Positions 28,246-40,446 of a stretch of 64,000 nt of DNA are shown one piece after another (within the stretch, counting starts at the first letter, position 1; the number at the start of each line of letters is the position of its first letter). The stretch comes from Trematomus loennbergii. Its lineage: Eukaryota > Chordata > Actinopteri > Perciformes > Nototheniidae. Under the pieces are notes generated by a model. The model was not told the DNA's origin, did no database searches, and was given only the letters and a program-made list of their open reading frames with translations. The stretch covers positions 8,526,661 through 8,590,660 of the forward strand of contig JAAOOA010000026.1 in the NCBI GenBank assembly GCA_012861695.1, read 5' to 3'. The position numbers and the translations under genes were made by a program.

Positions 28246-28955
28246 TCATGTATTTTTTCTTTTAATGTTTCTTTTATTATCTTACTGATTTTTAATGACT
28301 GTTCTTAAATGCCATATTCTTAATGTCTTTTATTTCTGTAAATAAAGTGTAAAGCACTTTGAATTACCCTGTGTTGAAAGGTGCTATATAAATAAACTTG
28401 CCTTCTTCTTCTTATTATTATTATTTCACTCCATTTTTGCCGTTGAATAACTTCAGCATATTTTCAAACTTTGTTTACTTTTAAAATATTCAGCTTTTTT
28501 AATTCTTTTTTTAACATGTAACTCAAAGGGAGGAACCTTAAAATTCTCTTTTACCTACACCATGTGCAAAATGCTACTCCTTCCACATACTTTCAGCTAC
28601 AGACTTCATTCCAACTATAAAATGGTCACACAAGACATTCAGCTATTAAACTTGTATTCCGTTTTTTGATATCTTTTACAGTTTTTGACTTATCACAGTG
28701 TAAGTTATGGTACATTTTTAGGCCCTTTTAGATTTTATAATGGGTGTCTATGGGACGGACTCTTCAGGGCTAGAGTGTGTGACATCATCACTTAGAGTGT
28801 AGAGGGTCTTTCAAATCTTCTGAAAACATATTTAAAAACCGCTCAATCCCAAAATATACACTCTATTCAAATTATTTCAAAATTATTCCCCCCCCCCCGC
28901 ACACATACACACTACGACTTCTTCAACTCTGACTATGACTGTTACGGCTCCTTTT

Positions 28956-29362
28956 ACAACTACTACTACTACTTTTACTACTACTTCTACAACTACTACT
29001 TATACTGCTACTACGACTACTTATACTACTACCACTACTACTACAAATACTACTACTACTAATACAACTACTACATTACTACTACTACAACTTCTAATAC
29101 AATTACAACTACTTATACACTAGTACTACTAACAACACCTCTACTACTCATACAACTACTACTACCACAACTACTTATATTACTGCTACTACTACTACTG
29201 CTACTGCTACTACTAGTACAGATACTACTGCTACTATTACTACTACTTCAACTACTACTTCAACTACAACTGCTACTACCACTACTACAGCTACTACTAA
29301 TACTACTACTACTACTATAACTACTGCTACTATAACTACTACTACTACTACTACTACTACTT
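28956..29362 (+). repeat. degenerate (ACT)n trinucleotide tract, ~407 bp
   Basis: ACT/ACA/ATT-type triplets with many substitutions; the Thr-rich frame across it is a repeat artefact. Confidence 0.95.
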
Positions 29363-29904
29363 GTACTCACAGTATACTACAATGTACATCTGATATCTAA
29401 CTACTTCAGCCTACTTTCAGCTACAGAAACCATTCAACTGTTAAATGATTCAGCTATTTCAGGACATTGAGGCTATACATTGTGTTGTTTATACCTTTTT
29501 TAACTTTTCTTTGAAATATTAAGCTTCATCACTATTTTTCCTACTCTTCCAGTTGAACATTTCACTTTCAAGTGTTCATCAAAGTCAGTGCAATGCATTT
29601 GAGCTGTAACAATTTTGATTCAAATCATTTCACTTTTCTTCATTTTTCCGCTAAGTTCAGCAACACACTTACTTGGTCTCTGTAGCTAAAAGCAGCTACA
29701 GAGACCATTCAACTATTAACATATTCACCTTTTTCTGCATTTTCAGCTAAATTCAGCAACAAATTAACGCAGTTACAGCATTCACACACATTTTCAGCAG
29801 GAAATGCATTTTCTAGTTTGTAATGCAATACATAAATGCGGTGTTGTCTATTTGTGTAGAAATATTTGCCCATTAACTCAGCTCAGTGATGTCATATTTG
29901 TCCA

Positions 29905-30365
29905 GTGGTGGAAGACGTACCCAGCTATTGTACTTAAAAGAACTACTACAGTGTAAAAAAAAACCTGTTACAAGTAAAAAATAATGCATTTATAATAAGT
30001 TAAAAATGCAAGTATTGGCATCAAAATATACTTAAAGTACCAAAACTGTAAGTACTTGTTATGCAAATTGGACCATTTTAATATTATGTTTGGATTCTAA
30101 TTATTGATGCATTCAAGTGTTATCAAAGCAGCTAGTTTTAATGACTTTATATACTATAGGGTAGCTTGTGAATTTACTCTGGGTGTAACTAAAGTCGGAT
30201 TTAGGTGTTTATATTTCACATTAATACAAATCTGCAAAGTAACTAAAGGTACCTAGTGGAAAAAAGTACATGATTTAGCTCTGAATTGTAGTGGAGTAAA
30301 AGTACAAGGTAGCATACAATTGTAATTAAGTACAATACTTGAGTAAATCTACTTACTTTACACCT
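29905..30365. repeat. dispersed fish repeat rich in AAGTAC/GTACTT
   Basis: Starts CCAGTGGTGGAAGACGTAC and ends ACTTGAGTAAATCTACTTAC. Related sequences appear in both strands at about 39310-40075 and 56966-57355, so it is a moderately old dispersed family. Class not determined from the sequence. Confidence 0.55.
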
Positions 30366-31017
30366 CTGTTTGTCTTACATTAATTATTAATGCAGTAATT
30401 AGCTTACTGGAAATACTGGTTGTTGACGTGATCCAGGATTTGAGTCAATAAAACCTCCTGAAAATGATGCATGTCAATCAAAATTCTAAGTGCTGTAACC
30501 ATTAGGGTTTCTTCCTTCTATGTTGCAGTTGAGATATTTTACCACTAGAGGTCAGAACAAACCTAACCCGAGAAAATACTGTGTCGTGTATTTCAGTAGG
30601 CCTACAGGATTTTTCAAGGGGTGGCACAGGTGATTTATGACATGATCTTGAGTCTTCTTGTGCCTTTGGTGTCTGTGTTTATATAACTGCAGCTGAAATA
30701 CATTAGTGTCAGCTGTGACTCTTGAGTGCTATGGTTTTAATTCTACTTGCCTTTAATGTGCCTTGACTCCATAAAATGCATTTATGTATTGACCGTGACA
30801 ATAATTTGGTTAACTTAACCTTAGAACCATTTTTTTCACATCTGGACAGATACTTTCCTTTTGGATGAGCCCCCTTCCCCCTCTGAACATATATTTAATG
30901 TCACCTTCTTTTGAGGGGACTTGGATCATAACACACTTGTACTGGAGTGCATGAATCACAGAGCTGATTTTCAAAAACTGATCATTGCTCCGCCTGTTGT
31001 AATGTTACTAACTGAAC
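30366..31017. other. intergenic, nothing recognised
   Basis: AT-rich sequence between the repeat and the second ppia promoter; no conserved frame or known element seen. Confidence 0.5.
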
Positions 31018-31020
31018 CCC

Positions 31021-31185
31021 ACCCATCTTCATTCCCATTGGTCTATTCTTGAGCCTTCACAAAGAACATGGCTGTGATTGGCTGGTAACAACTTTTACAT
31101 CACATGTTCCTGGACTCATATAAATACAGGCTTGAACAGGAAATGTTTTTTTCATCATAACCATATCACAAGGCCGTTCGCAAAC
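31021..31185 (+). promoter_or_regulatory. ppia copy 2 proximal promoter
   Basis: Two inverted CCAAT boxes (ATTGG at 31037 and 31077, 40 bp apart) within sequence alignable to the copy 1 promoter (TTCATTCC.ATTGGTC ... GGCTGTGATTGGCTG). A TATA box TATAAATA at 31119-31126 is present here but not in copy 1, and the CRE-like site has decayed to TTACATCA. Confidence 0.7.
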
Positions 31186-33748
31186 ATGGGAAAGGTTTTC
31201 TTTGATATCACTTTTGATGGAGCTCCTTCTGGCAGGATTGTAATGGAGGTAAGACTATTAAGTTATATCCCTTTATTTCAACTATGGTGATTTCATTAAG
31301 GTTTCAAATGAGCAGCTAGGATGCATTTGACAAAACTATGAATGATTTACAAATTCCAATGTCTGTGTTTTGCAGCTCCGGAATGATGTAGTCCCAAAGA
31401 CTGCAGGTAAGCTTTGCCAATAAGTAAGAATTTGAAAGCGTTGAAAATGTACTGCATGTAGCAATAACTGAGCTACTGCTCTGGCTTTTTCCACACACGG
31501 GGTGTTTCTCAATGTCGAGGACGCTTCCTTGGTAGAACAAGTCCCTCCGAGTCAGGTCCTTCAGAAGCGATGCAAGAATCCTTCATAGCCTCGGAAAACG
31601 AAGAATTGTGGAACAGGCTAACAGGCTAACAGGTGTGCAGGTGTGCGTCATATGCGAGGCCCCGCCTAAAATGGAGCGCGATTTCCGCCAAAGATTTGGA
31701 AATTCGTCCGTGCGCAAAGCATTGTGGGGATTTTAAGACCGCGGAGTCTACACATGTGCAGCCTCGAAATTTCCCGCAACGAAGTACGCCAGCCTCGGTA
31801 GAATTCTAAATAGTATGCTGGAACAGTCCTTCGGCGGCACTCGATGACGTAGTATCCTTGAAATGGTGGCTCTGGAGCAGCTTTCCTCGACATGAGAAAC
31901 ACTCATGATCAGAGGGATTTATGATTGGCTTTCAATCCTCACCTGAGAAGTGATTCATAATATGGGGCGGGCTATAGGTGAGGGTTTGAGAGCCTGAATA
32001 ACCAGTTGCAGTGCCACATGTGAGTCAAATGAGTGCTACCACAGGGAGGATTAGGAGGAAGTAAGAGTAGAAAGAGGAAGTAACTGTTCTCTTGGTAATT
32101 TCCACCAAGCAGATGACAACAGTGTGTTGCTTATTCTATACCACAACCTTGAATCTACCACAAGAATCCTTAGAAACTGTCTTAACTGATTTTGTGATAA
32201 GACCTTATTTAAATATACCCAGTAGATGCAGGAAAAAATGGCCTACATTTTGCTTTGTGCATAGAGTATCCTACTATATAGTGGCTCAAATACATCATGG
32301 TGTGATCTGTTGCAATATCCTCCGTGTCCCGACCACAAAGAGAAACTAAACGATGTTGCTGTTTTGTAGGAAGGCTGAGAGGCCTAAAACATGTCTGTCT
32401 GATTAGCATTTTAATTTGTTATCTTGACTTACAAGGCCCTGCATGATTTGGTGCTAAGCTTCTTCCTGGTTAAGGCCCTGTTAGCTATTTCCTTGTCATT
32501 GATTGTTGTTGACCCAGGATGACAGTATTTTTTCTGTTATAGCTCCAACCCTTTGGAAAAGCTTACTTGATGAACATTAAGAACAAAAACTCACCAGTTT
32601 CTTGTACATTGTACTCTCAAGACTCAATTTAGGCTTTTTTCCCCTTCAGTTTTCAATCTGTTTCCAATCAGATTTTTTATTTCTGTGCATGTTCATGCAT
32701 TGTTTTTACTCCTGCCGTCTTATGTGCTATTTCCTACTTGTTAATGATTTTGTTTTTGAATGCTCTCCTGTTTTGCTTTTGAGTTTCTTGGTTCACAATT
32801 TTTAACAGTTTTAAGAAGGTGATACTTAAATACAGTTTCTATTATTACTCCACTGACAAGTACAGATGTAAAGCACATTAACGCAGAATCTGTATCCAGG
32901 CAGATTTCTGTTTCAGTTTGTTGTCCAATTGCGTTTTAGCTGGCTTTTGGTCTTTTGTGGATAACAAAAAGGGAAAAACTCTATTGTCCAACCATGATTC
33001 AGTTTTATGTATAAACTAGGCTATATGGTTGCCCCTCTCCTAACTTGTTGCAGAGGTAGTTGAAAATGATTGATGCAAAAAAGAATAAATATTGCTGATT
33101 ATTTGTGACACATTTTTGGGGGGAATTAAAATAACAGTGTTTTTATTTCACAGAAAACTTCCGTGCTTTGTGCACCGGAGAGAAAGGGTTTGGCTACAAG
33201 GGCTCCAGTTTTCACCGAATCATCACAGAGTTCATGTGCCAGGTAGAGTAAAGGAAATAATTTAGTTCAAGTTCAAGATTGAAGATTGAATAGATTTTTG
33301 TATGCCTGTTGCCAAAAATACTGAGTCAACTGAGACTTTTTAATGTTTTCTCAGGGTGGGGACTTTACCAAACACAATGGAACTGGAGGCAAATCCATCT
33401 ACGGGGAGAAGTTTGCTGATGAGAACTTCAAATTGAAGCATCAGGGCATGGGCACACTGTCCATGGCGAACGCTGGGCCGAACACCAACGGGTCCCAGTT
33501 CTTCATCTGCACAGGGGACACTAGCTGGTAAGCTTCACTTTGAGCCATGTGCTGTTGCATTCAGGTTTATTCAAACCGTTTCAGCCTATTTCAGAGTTGC
33601 CTCTTTCCTTTTCAGGCTGGACGGGAAGCACGTGGTGTTTGGGAAGGTGGTGGAGGGCATCGATGTCGTCAAGAAAATGGACGCGGTAGGCTCAAAAAAA
33701 GGTCCTACTACGGCGAAGGTTGTCATTGCAGACTGTGGTGAATTATAA
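31186..33748 (+). CDS. ppia: peptidyl-prolyl cis-trans isomerase A (cyclophilin A), copy 2
   Basis: Second cyclophilin A gene, same orientation, ~9.3 kb downstream of the first. Exons 31186-31248, 31376-31406, 33154-33242, 33355-33527, 33616-33748 give an uninterrupted 162-aa protein ([12 protein letters not shown] ... ADCGEL). [16 protein letters not shown] and the cyclosporin-contact Trp ([11 protein letters not shown]) are all present. Exon 4 is 173 bp, the standard PPIA length. Intron 2 is enlarged by a foldback element (31500-31904). Poly(A) signal at 33819. Differs from copy 1 in exons 1-3 and 5 but is almost identical in exon 4 and the start of intron 4. Confidence 0.95.
31500..31904. 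mobile_element. foldback/MITE-like element in ppia copy 2 intron 2
   Basis: Inverted ends GGTGTTTCTCAATGTCGAGG (left) and CCTCGACATGAGAAACACTC (right). About 405 bp, GC-richer than its surroundings, no coding capacity. No clear target duplication found, so superfamily unassigned. Confidence 0.7.
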
Positions 33749-33818
33749 TCGTTTGACAAAGCTCCTTAAGTTCACATGTACCCTTTAACATCCACTTCAA
33801 AATGATGCTGAAAGTGTC

Positions 33819-33824
33819 AATAAA
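33819..33824 (+). terminator. poly(A) signal, ppia copy 2
   Basis: AATAAA 71 bases after the stop codon. Confidence 0.65.
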
Positions 33825-33829
33825 GCAAC

Positions 33830-36800
33830 CTAAAGCTGAATGTGTTTGTCATCTCATTCATAAAGATGCTTTGTTCTAATCATTTTTGGGGAATTTTAGT
33901 GTTTTATTTGGGTGGGATCTTCCATTGCAAGTGTTCTAACAATAAGGTTTAGTCTTTTATCATTGTCGTGACATTGCTTCTGAAGTCATAAGAATTAAAA
34001 TTGGGTCAATGAGCGCAAAAGGCCTTCTTATAGTGTTTGTTTTTTCTGTTCTGGGCTACTGTACAAACAAAACGTGGAACACTAGTATGTAGATGTGAAG
34101 AGCTCATTCTAAGCTAACAACACAGACACAACTAAGACAACAAGTCTTAGTTTTAGGGGAATCTCTTGAACTCAAACCAGTGAAAAATGATTCTCATATC
34201 ATTAAACAGTGCTGGAATAAGTATATTATAAATGTAAGTCCTTCAAAAGCTGTCAGACAAATGCTGTGTTTTAAAAATGCATCTTTGATGTAATGGTGTA
34301 GAAATATAAATATACCTCTTTCAAATACAAAATACAGTACAACTGCTTTGAGAGAAGTTTTTTTTATTTCTGATTCAGTACAGAATTTATCAAAACAAAG
34401 TAGGCTCAGTGTTATTCACAATAAAAACATTAAAATCCCACGTGAAGTACAGATTAAGGCATCGACATCTCCTTTGCCAGTTTCGTCTTCAATGAACATC
34501 AAAGGGAGTAATACAAAAATAAATTACAAATAATTAAAGTTTCCCTATAGAAAGGTTTCAGTAAGAAAACAAAAATATTAAGAGAATATAAACAGGAATA
34601 GAGATCAACGACCAATCACGACAGTAAAACCACAAATACAAAACACATCTGATACAGCAAAGGTAGAGATCGCAATGGTTAAAGGCCCTATCCAGAGGAA
34701 TATTCTTGGATAGTTCACCTACTCTAAAGTGTTTATTTTGTGTATGGAAATATTCTGGAAAAAGACTGTTTAAGCTGCACCAGGACATCGTTGTATTTAA
34801 CAGAAAGTCTTACACATAAGTAAGTCTGCTTTTCCTGACACCAAATGTAACGTATTCTGGACTTTGGTAGTTACTTCATGCCTTCACAAATCAATCCAAA
34901 TATACCAAATTTGCTCCCATGAAAAATATGTTTCATGCAATATGGATAAAGGGTCTGATGTGGTCATATTGGTCCCAAATAATCCAGCTACGATGCAAAT
35001 GGGTATTCTAACACACAATGCAAGCAAACTGTCCCATGAAATCGCGATAGTGCTTTCCAAGGCCACAACACGAAACACTCTTTAAGGATATAGTGCAGTC
35101 AATAGGAAGGTGATTATCTTAGCTTAGCATTAGCACTAGAGACAGAAATAAAAACTGCGAGCTTTTTTTTTTTTTTTAAAGGCTACCAAATCAGCGAAAT
35201 TACAGAGTTGGCATTAACTACATCTGATCAAATCTGCTGGTATTAGTTTACCAACAACACTGTCAAACCTGTTAACATTTTTAACTTTTGTGGGGAATCA
35301 AATACCCGTTATATAAAAATTACTGCTTTTGTTGCTAATTGTAAACACAGACTTTGAAAGGCGTAGCAACAGAGGGGCCCATTACATGAAACGTCTTGTG
35401 TGTTTAATCCGTTAACATTAATCTAAAAACATGTTAGACAGAGCCAGGCTAGCTGTTTACCTCTGCCTCCAGCTTTTATGCTAAGCTAAGCTAATCACCT
35501 CCTGCCCCAGCTCCATACTTATCGCACAGTTAACTTCTCATTTTACTATCGGCAGGAAAATCCGATGAGCTTATTTCAAAAACATTCAAACTATGCCCTA
35601 ATACCCCCACAGACTGTACAAATCCACTAATTAGCTTTTAGTTTACATTGTTTTTTTCCCTGTGAGTTGAGCAAAGTACAACTCTTTACCCCATTTCATC
35701 ATGGTGGTTTTAAAACAGCACAAATGAAGACCACAAAAAACATGTGATACCCGAGGTAATCATTAATAAAACCCTGGAGGGTATTTGAAAAGCTGGTTTA
35801 AATTTCAGCATTGGATCCTCGATTGTTTTTCGTTAGCATGAGAACACAGGCCTCACTAAATAACAAGACAAAAGAGCGGACTTTGTAAGACTCGCATACA
35901 GCACTGAACACTGTGAACTCTCCTGACAGCCAGGCAGTTGGTAGCTTTTGCAATGGCACATTTGTGGTATTTTCTCCCACTGCACGTCAAGTCTCAGTGC
36001 CTCTAAATGCAGGCATATTAAATATTCACCCTTATAGTGATTAAGGAGTGATAAACCAGACTGCAGACTAATGTCCATCCCGTAGATGTCCATCCATCTC
36101 TACTGGATGAATTTCAGATATCTAATACAAATATTAAGAAGGACTGTGACTATTTGATTGAAACAATACATTGAACTCGAACGAAAATCATAGTGTACTG
36201 AAGTATACTGTATGCGCTATTCACAAACTCACAGCTAACAGTTGTGTACAGATTGTGACAACACTAGTACAATAATCGACAGGCTACATAACTGCTGGTA
36301 TAGACCTGCGCTAGTGTGTGAGCTGTTCAGAGCACTTAATGACACTTGCTGAATGTAAAAAAAGTAGAGGGAAAACCTGCAAATACTTAATCTATGGGGA
36401 ATAATGAGCAAGAGTCTTCTTACTGACTGGCTGATATCACAGGTTTAACCCTCCATTTTGATTACAAAAGACAGGAAAGCCCATATGTTGAAAAACCAGG
36501 TGTGGTATTTCCAGGGACTAAATGTTTGGGACCCTGAATCACAACCATAAACTTTAAGTGTGAACACTGCACAGCACACTAGCTCTCTTGCGTGAGAGAA
36601 CAATATCACCTTTATGATTCTAATAGGAGCTCTAAGAGCCAGTGGCAATACTCTGATTCCCATTGATCTAGTTCACATTAATGATGCCTCGTTTTAAAAC
36701 CAAAACAAGTACTATTAATGTTTATTTATTTTGTCCTTGTTGTTTTTTTCTATGGTATATAATTTAGCAAATACTTCATTATGATTAAATTGGTTGTCTT

Positions 36801-37595
36801 CCTTTCCAGTTACCAAAACATTTACATAAATTGCTGCATTATTATAAAATAACACAACCACCTACAATTTCCCTTCATCAACATTGCTCATATATTATTC
36901 TAAAACAGTTTCTAACTACACTATTCAATGTCTCCAGTGAATGAAATTATGTATTTTATTATGTCTATATTTACTACAATGACATGGGATCGTTGAAATG
37001 TACATGTGGTTGGTTGGACTGCTTGGACTTTGGTAATAAAATGAGTACAAGTGACTGTTTTTTGTAAAAATCTACCAGTGAGATGAGATTATTTCATCTT
37101 CTTCCAGTAATAATTGTTAACACATTTTAAGACATTTCTTGACATAAGAAAAATTGCACCAGAGATTAGATTTGCTATGAATTCCTGCAGTGTATAAGCC
37201 TGTATTCTGTTTAGCTATGATTTCATTTTTGAAGGTTCAGCGGCAGTAGAACATCAGTTTCGAGTGGAATTGTCTGAAGTTTGATTAAAGTGGACTTTAC
37301 CCTGGTATAAAAAGAGAATAGTTGTTCCTAAACTGTCCTGCTTTTGACCCTTTATAGCCAAGTTGTATTGTAATCAATAAAACTGACTCGACTAAGTAGA
37401 CGTAATGAGATCTTCATTAATGCGCTGAGAGTTCCCTTAGACATTAAATGTCAGTGTTGATGTTTTTCAGCGGCTCAAACACAAATGAACAACAATATAA
37501 AACACTTAAATAAATAAATAACAAATTCAAATGAATCAGAAGAAACCAATATCAGATATCAGTTGAGTGTGTGTTTTCAGCTCTGTGGAGACGTC
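33830..37595. other. intergenic / probable long 3' UTR of the DUSP26-like gene
   Basis: No exon-like block on either strand. Minus-strand AATAAA candidates lie at 36730-36721 and about 34368-34363, so part may be dusp 3' UTR (0.9 to 3.2 kb). Unverified. Confidence 0.4.
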
Positions 37596-40446
37596 TTACG
37601 GCTCTCTTAGGATGCCGTCCAGGCCGTTGAGCTGGCGGAGGAACCCTCGGTTGGGGATGACGCCTCGGTGGTCCTTCACGGTTTTGATGGCCTCCACCAG
37701 CGTCAGGTTCTGTCTGATCATCAGGTACGCCAGCACCAGAGTGGCCGAGCGGCTCACTCCCACTGTGCAGTGGACCAGCACCTTACCTGAACACACAAAC
37801 AACATGAAACCCTAAATCTGTTCCATACGTTTCTTACGTGTTTATATACATTTTGTTAGGTAATTCGTTGAGACTTAGTCATTGCATCAACTTAAAAAAA
37901 AGTGATGATATGTCAGTGTGTGTCTGCTGAAGACAAAAGTAAAATAAATAAAAATGATTGCTAGTCTGAATTAAGTTTTATAGACCAAAGATCCATCCAT
38001 ACATATTTGCTTTAATTTAGTGCTGTGTAAAATGTGCATTGCTGGAGAAGCCTAGGACTTGTGATTTTCATTGCCCAAAAAATATACTGTAACTGTAAAA
38101 CAATTTGGAGCATTTTGTGTTTTTCAAATGTAAAATGTTAAGTAATTTGAACACCAAAATATAGTTTTTAATTGTAATTTTAGATTCTGGATCTAGCATT
38201 TCTGAAATCTTGGCTACAGACAAATCCACATATTTCCATGTTGTTGAGGTTTACAAAGGATGCACTTCACACACAAACACACACTCTCAGAATACCTCCA
38301 TTGATGAGGGCTTTGTGGATGAACTCAGCAGCAGGATAGAAGTTGACGCTCATGTCGAAGGTTGGGGAATCGTGAGCCTCGATGCCGTGATAAGTGATGT
38401 TCATCCCAGCGTAATACTCGGCACCGCCTCGCCACTTGCTCTGGGCACAGTTGAGGATGTGTGTAATTTCGAGTTTGGCCAGCTCTCGTCGGTCTGATGC
38501 GATATCTCTGCAGAGAAGAATTTTTTGCAGCTTTTTGTTCACTTCTCTCCCAATCAGTTTCATTTAAGTAATGAAGTGAAATCCTCTAACTTGTAAATGT
38601 GACATAAACAAAGGCAGTTGGGTTTGTGCAGATGTTAGAGTTTGACGGCCAGTTTGATAAAAAATACTAAAAACATACAATATTCCCCCTGAGATGTAAT
38701 GAAGTGGAAGTATTAAGTGGCATAACATTGAAGCACAGCACTTAAATAAACAAACTTTCCAACAATGATGTACGGAAGATATTGTGAGTGAACCTTCATA
38801 AATTGAGGATAAATTAAACTCTAAAATGTGTTTTGCTTCACTGTGTGTACCAACTTCAGCCTGATCGTTACCTTCCTGTTGTTTATTTTTTCTGTTACTG
38901 ACTCTCATAAGATCCTGCCACTCCCTCCTGCCCTGCAGTAACCCCTTTCCCGCCATTTCCTCCCCCTGGCTCTCAGCCAACAAGTTTATGTACCGGTTTA
39001 TTTCCACTAGCTCTCTGCCAGATTGTCTGGCTGGCAAACGCCCTTTAGCTTTCCGGCCTTTTTCTTCTCCTTGCCTGAACTTGCCTGCATGACAAGAACT
39101 TCTTCTCTTACATGGCTGACTGTGTGTCATGTTTTCTGGGTTTGAGTCTGTTCTGTGAAACACTTATGGGGTTGTTTGAGCTTCCCTTTGCAGAAGGATG
39201 CATATGCAGAGTTTGTTTTCACCAACATCTGCTGCAGGAGTAGTTTCTTTGTGCGCCTGCATTAATGCATGCATTACATTTTCATGTCATGCATTAGTTT
39301 CTTAAGCATGTGTGACACTACCTTACTGTTTTGAACTACTTGAACTTGAGTATTTCCATTTTATGCCACTTAATACTTCTACTGTACGACATTTGAAAAT
39401 TGGAAATATTCTACATTTAGGACCACTGTATATTAGAAACATATTACATTACATCCAACAGCTTTTGTTAAGAGTTCATCTACAGTTTCAGATTAATAAT
39501 ATAACTAATACTTAACAAAAATACAGTACTTGTAGTCGTTAATTATTTGATTATTTAACACAAATACAGTACTTGTAGTACTTGATTTTAAATAAAGTTG
39601 ACCATATAACTCACATCAATTCAGTTTTAAAAAAAAAAGCATTACCATAATAATGTTGTGTTGTTTCCAAGGAAGAGGTAGAATCACCCTTGAATATATA
39701 ATTTAGCCCAGGCGTTTTTTTTCCTGTCCCCACTTTCTTTTTCTTTGCTTGTGTTCTAAATGGTGGTTGTTCAGTGTTGAAACAGTAATTAGCTAACAAT
39801 GACATTATTTCAATTTGAAATAGAATATCTTTAATGTACTATTAATATAAAGTGAGGTCTACTTACCAGTTACTCTATAAAACTGTTGGTAGTTATGGGT
39901 ACTTTATACTTAAGCACATTTGAAGGCAATACTTCTTTACTTTACTTGAGTAAAGATAAGAAGTTTAGTCAGTTCTTCAACTTTTACCAGAGTATTTTTA
40001 AACACGAGTAGGCCTATCTGTACTTCTACTTGAGTAAAGGATGTGTGTACTTTTGCCATCTCTGATTAAAGTGATGCTTTAATAATGTAATGTATTATTT
40101 GCAAGGGCACATTATGTATAATAAATACTTTTAATTGTACTTGTATTCAAAATAGTAAACACTTATACATTTCCTAAAGTATGTATTTGATTGTACTAGT
40201 TACTTAGACATAGAGTTATTTCATCACTGTTTAGTGTTATCATGAAGTGAGGGTGATGTACACTCACTGATCTCCAATGTAAAGTCTCGGCCACACTTCG
40301 TCTGTGTGGTTGCAGGCAGTTTTGCCCGTGCACAGCAGCCTCTCCAGCTCGGACACGGTCAGCAGCGGGGACACGCGCTCGGTATCTTTTCGGTTCGGGG
40401 ACCTGGAGCTGCTCCTGGACCGGGAGAACCGGGACATAAACGCCAT
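37596..40446 (-). CDS. dusp26: dual specificity phosphatase 26-like
   Basis: Atypical DUSP that removes phosphate from Ser/Thr/Tyr residues. Three exons on the minus strand: 40446-40268, 38507-38296, 37786-37596; 582 nt, 193 aa, no frame problem. Start [15 protein letters not shown] matches the DUSP26 N-terminus, followed by [20 protein letters not shown] and WPRLYIGDQ. Catalytic parts: general acid Asp106 in AHDSPTFD and the P-loop HCTVGVSRS with Cys137 and Arg143; then [21 protein letters not shown]26 is the closest family member I recognise; DUSP13 and DUSP29 fit the N-terminus less well. Divergent from ddx56, about 1.2 kb between start codons. Confidence 0.92.
39310..40075. repeat. dispersed GTACTT/AAGTAC-rich repeat in dusp26 intron 1
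   Basis: Many ACTTGAGTA / TACTTGAGTAAAG motifs as in the 29905 repeat; probably two adjoining degraded copies. Confidence 0.45.

Larger units (their letters stand above)
25366..28430 (+). mobile_element. L2-type non-LTR retrotransposon remnant, interrupted twice
   Basis: Reverse transcriptase homology runs from 25366 ([61 protein letters not shown]) through the YADD catalytic motif at 25866-25877 and the thumb region to 26300. After an insertion (26344-27490) it resumes at 27494 (HWLPVCQRIDFKILLLVYKA) to 27850, is interrupted again by a TTAA element, and ends at about 28430 with the usual LINE tail (TGTAAAGCACTTTGAATTA, then TATAAATAAA and a TTC/ATT-rich end). Frameshifts (e.g. after 25836) and 5' truncation show it is dead. 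Fragments in order: 25366-26340, 27494-27850, 28246-28430. Confidence 0.88.

Noticed and set aside
28935..29123. Thr-rich 62-codon protein
   Set aside because: Translation of the ACT triplet tract.
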